The notes below the pieces were generated by a model that did no database searches, was not told the origin of the DNA, and saw only the letters and a list, made by a program, of their open reading frames with translations. From positions 21,285,313 to 21,349,312 of the forward strand of contig NC_079414.1 of assembly GCF_026213295.1 (NCBI RefSeq): a DNA stretch of 64,000 nucleotides, written 5' to 3'. Positions 63,984 to 64,000 of this stretch are shown here, one piece after another. This DNA is from Gadus chalcogrammus (Eukaryota; Chordata; Actinopteri; Gadiformes; Gadidae). A program made the translations under genes and the position numbers. Position 1 is the first letter of the stretch. Each line of letters begins with the position of its first letter.

Positions 63984-64000
63984 CTTGAGTGGTTGGGGCA
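63984..64000 (-). other. Possible untranslated upstream exon edge of the nucleoside transporter
   Basis: On the minus strand the sequence CACTCAAG|GTAACAGC at 63984/63983 is a good 5' splice site. The exon side would run out of the window to the right. It sits about 0.9 kb upstream of the transporter start codon, as expected for a non-coding first exon. Evidence is the donor consensus only. Confidence 0.2.

Overview
The window is vertebrate nuclear DNA and almost certainly from a teleost fish. Its genes are split into many exons with GT-AG introns, and the exon products match vertebrate families along their length. Transposon remnants are of fish type, including a SINE/L2-like tail. The introns are extremely rich in microsatellites and minisatellites, a density reminiscent of cod-like fishes, but I cannot name the species. 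All recognised genes lie on the minus strand.

Layout from low to high coordinate: (1) 1-10.5 kb holds the 5' portion of eml6, an EML-family WD40 microtubule-associated protein. Twenty coding exons give 988 residues, and the gene runs off the left edge. (2) 10.5-13.07 kb is intergenic and 3' UTR sequence. (3) 13.07-39.07 kb holds sptbn1, a conventional beta-II spectrin. Thirty-seven coding exons keep a consistent reading phase and give about 2345 residues; a second alternative first exon lies at 37.0 kb. (4) 39-47 kb has no firm gene. It holds a hAT MITE, minisatellites, and a GC-box region near 45.1 kb that may be a distal promoter or first exon. (5) 47.1-50.6 kb holds acyp2, acylphosphatase-2: four exons including a 17-nt microexon, 99 residues. 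(6) 50.6-57.3 kb is repeat-bearing intergenic DNA. (7) 57.4-63.1 kb holds an ENT1/2-type equilibrative nucleoside transporter (slc29a1-like), 12 exons and 435 residues. From memory, the order acyp2-sptbn1-eml6 in one orientation agrees with the human 2p16 neighbourhood; the nucleoside transporter is not part of that human block.

The most unusual feature is a recurrent structure. At about a dozen exons, a tandem repeat beside the exon contains copies of the exon edge together with its splice site. The result is rows of duplicate 5' or 3' splice sites. Examples are the 26-bp x 8 array at 1-208, a ~57-bp array of about 17 copies at 13284-14290, a 253-bp higher-order array at 25.1-25.8 kb, and arrays on both sides of sptbn1 exon 3. 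Other notable items are several non-autonomous DNA transposons with exact target-site duplications, an inverted duplication flanking the acyp2 5' exons, and a 40-nt palindrome inside a longer imperfect one.

Exon boundaries were read by eye from splice consensus, reading-phase continuity and protein similarity. Residue numbers are approximate. No search was run.
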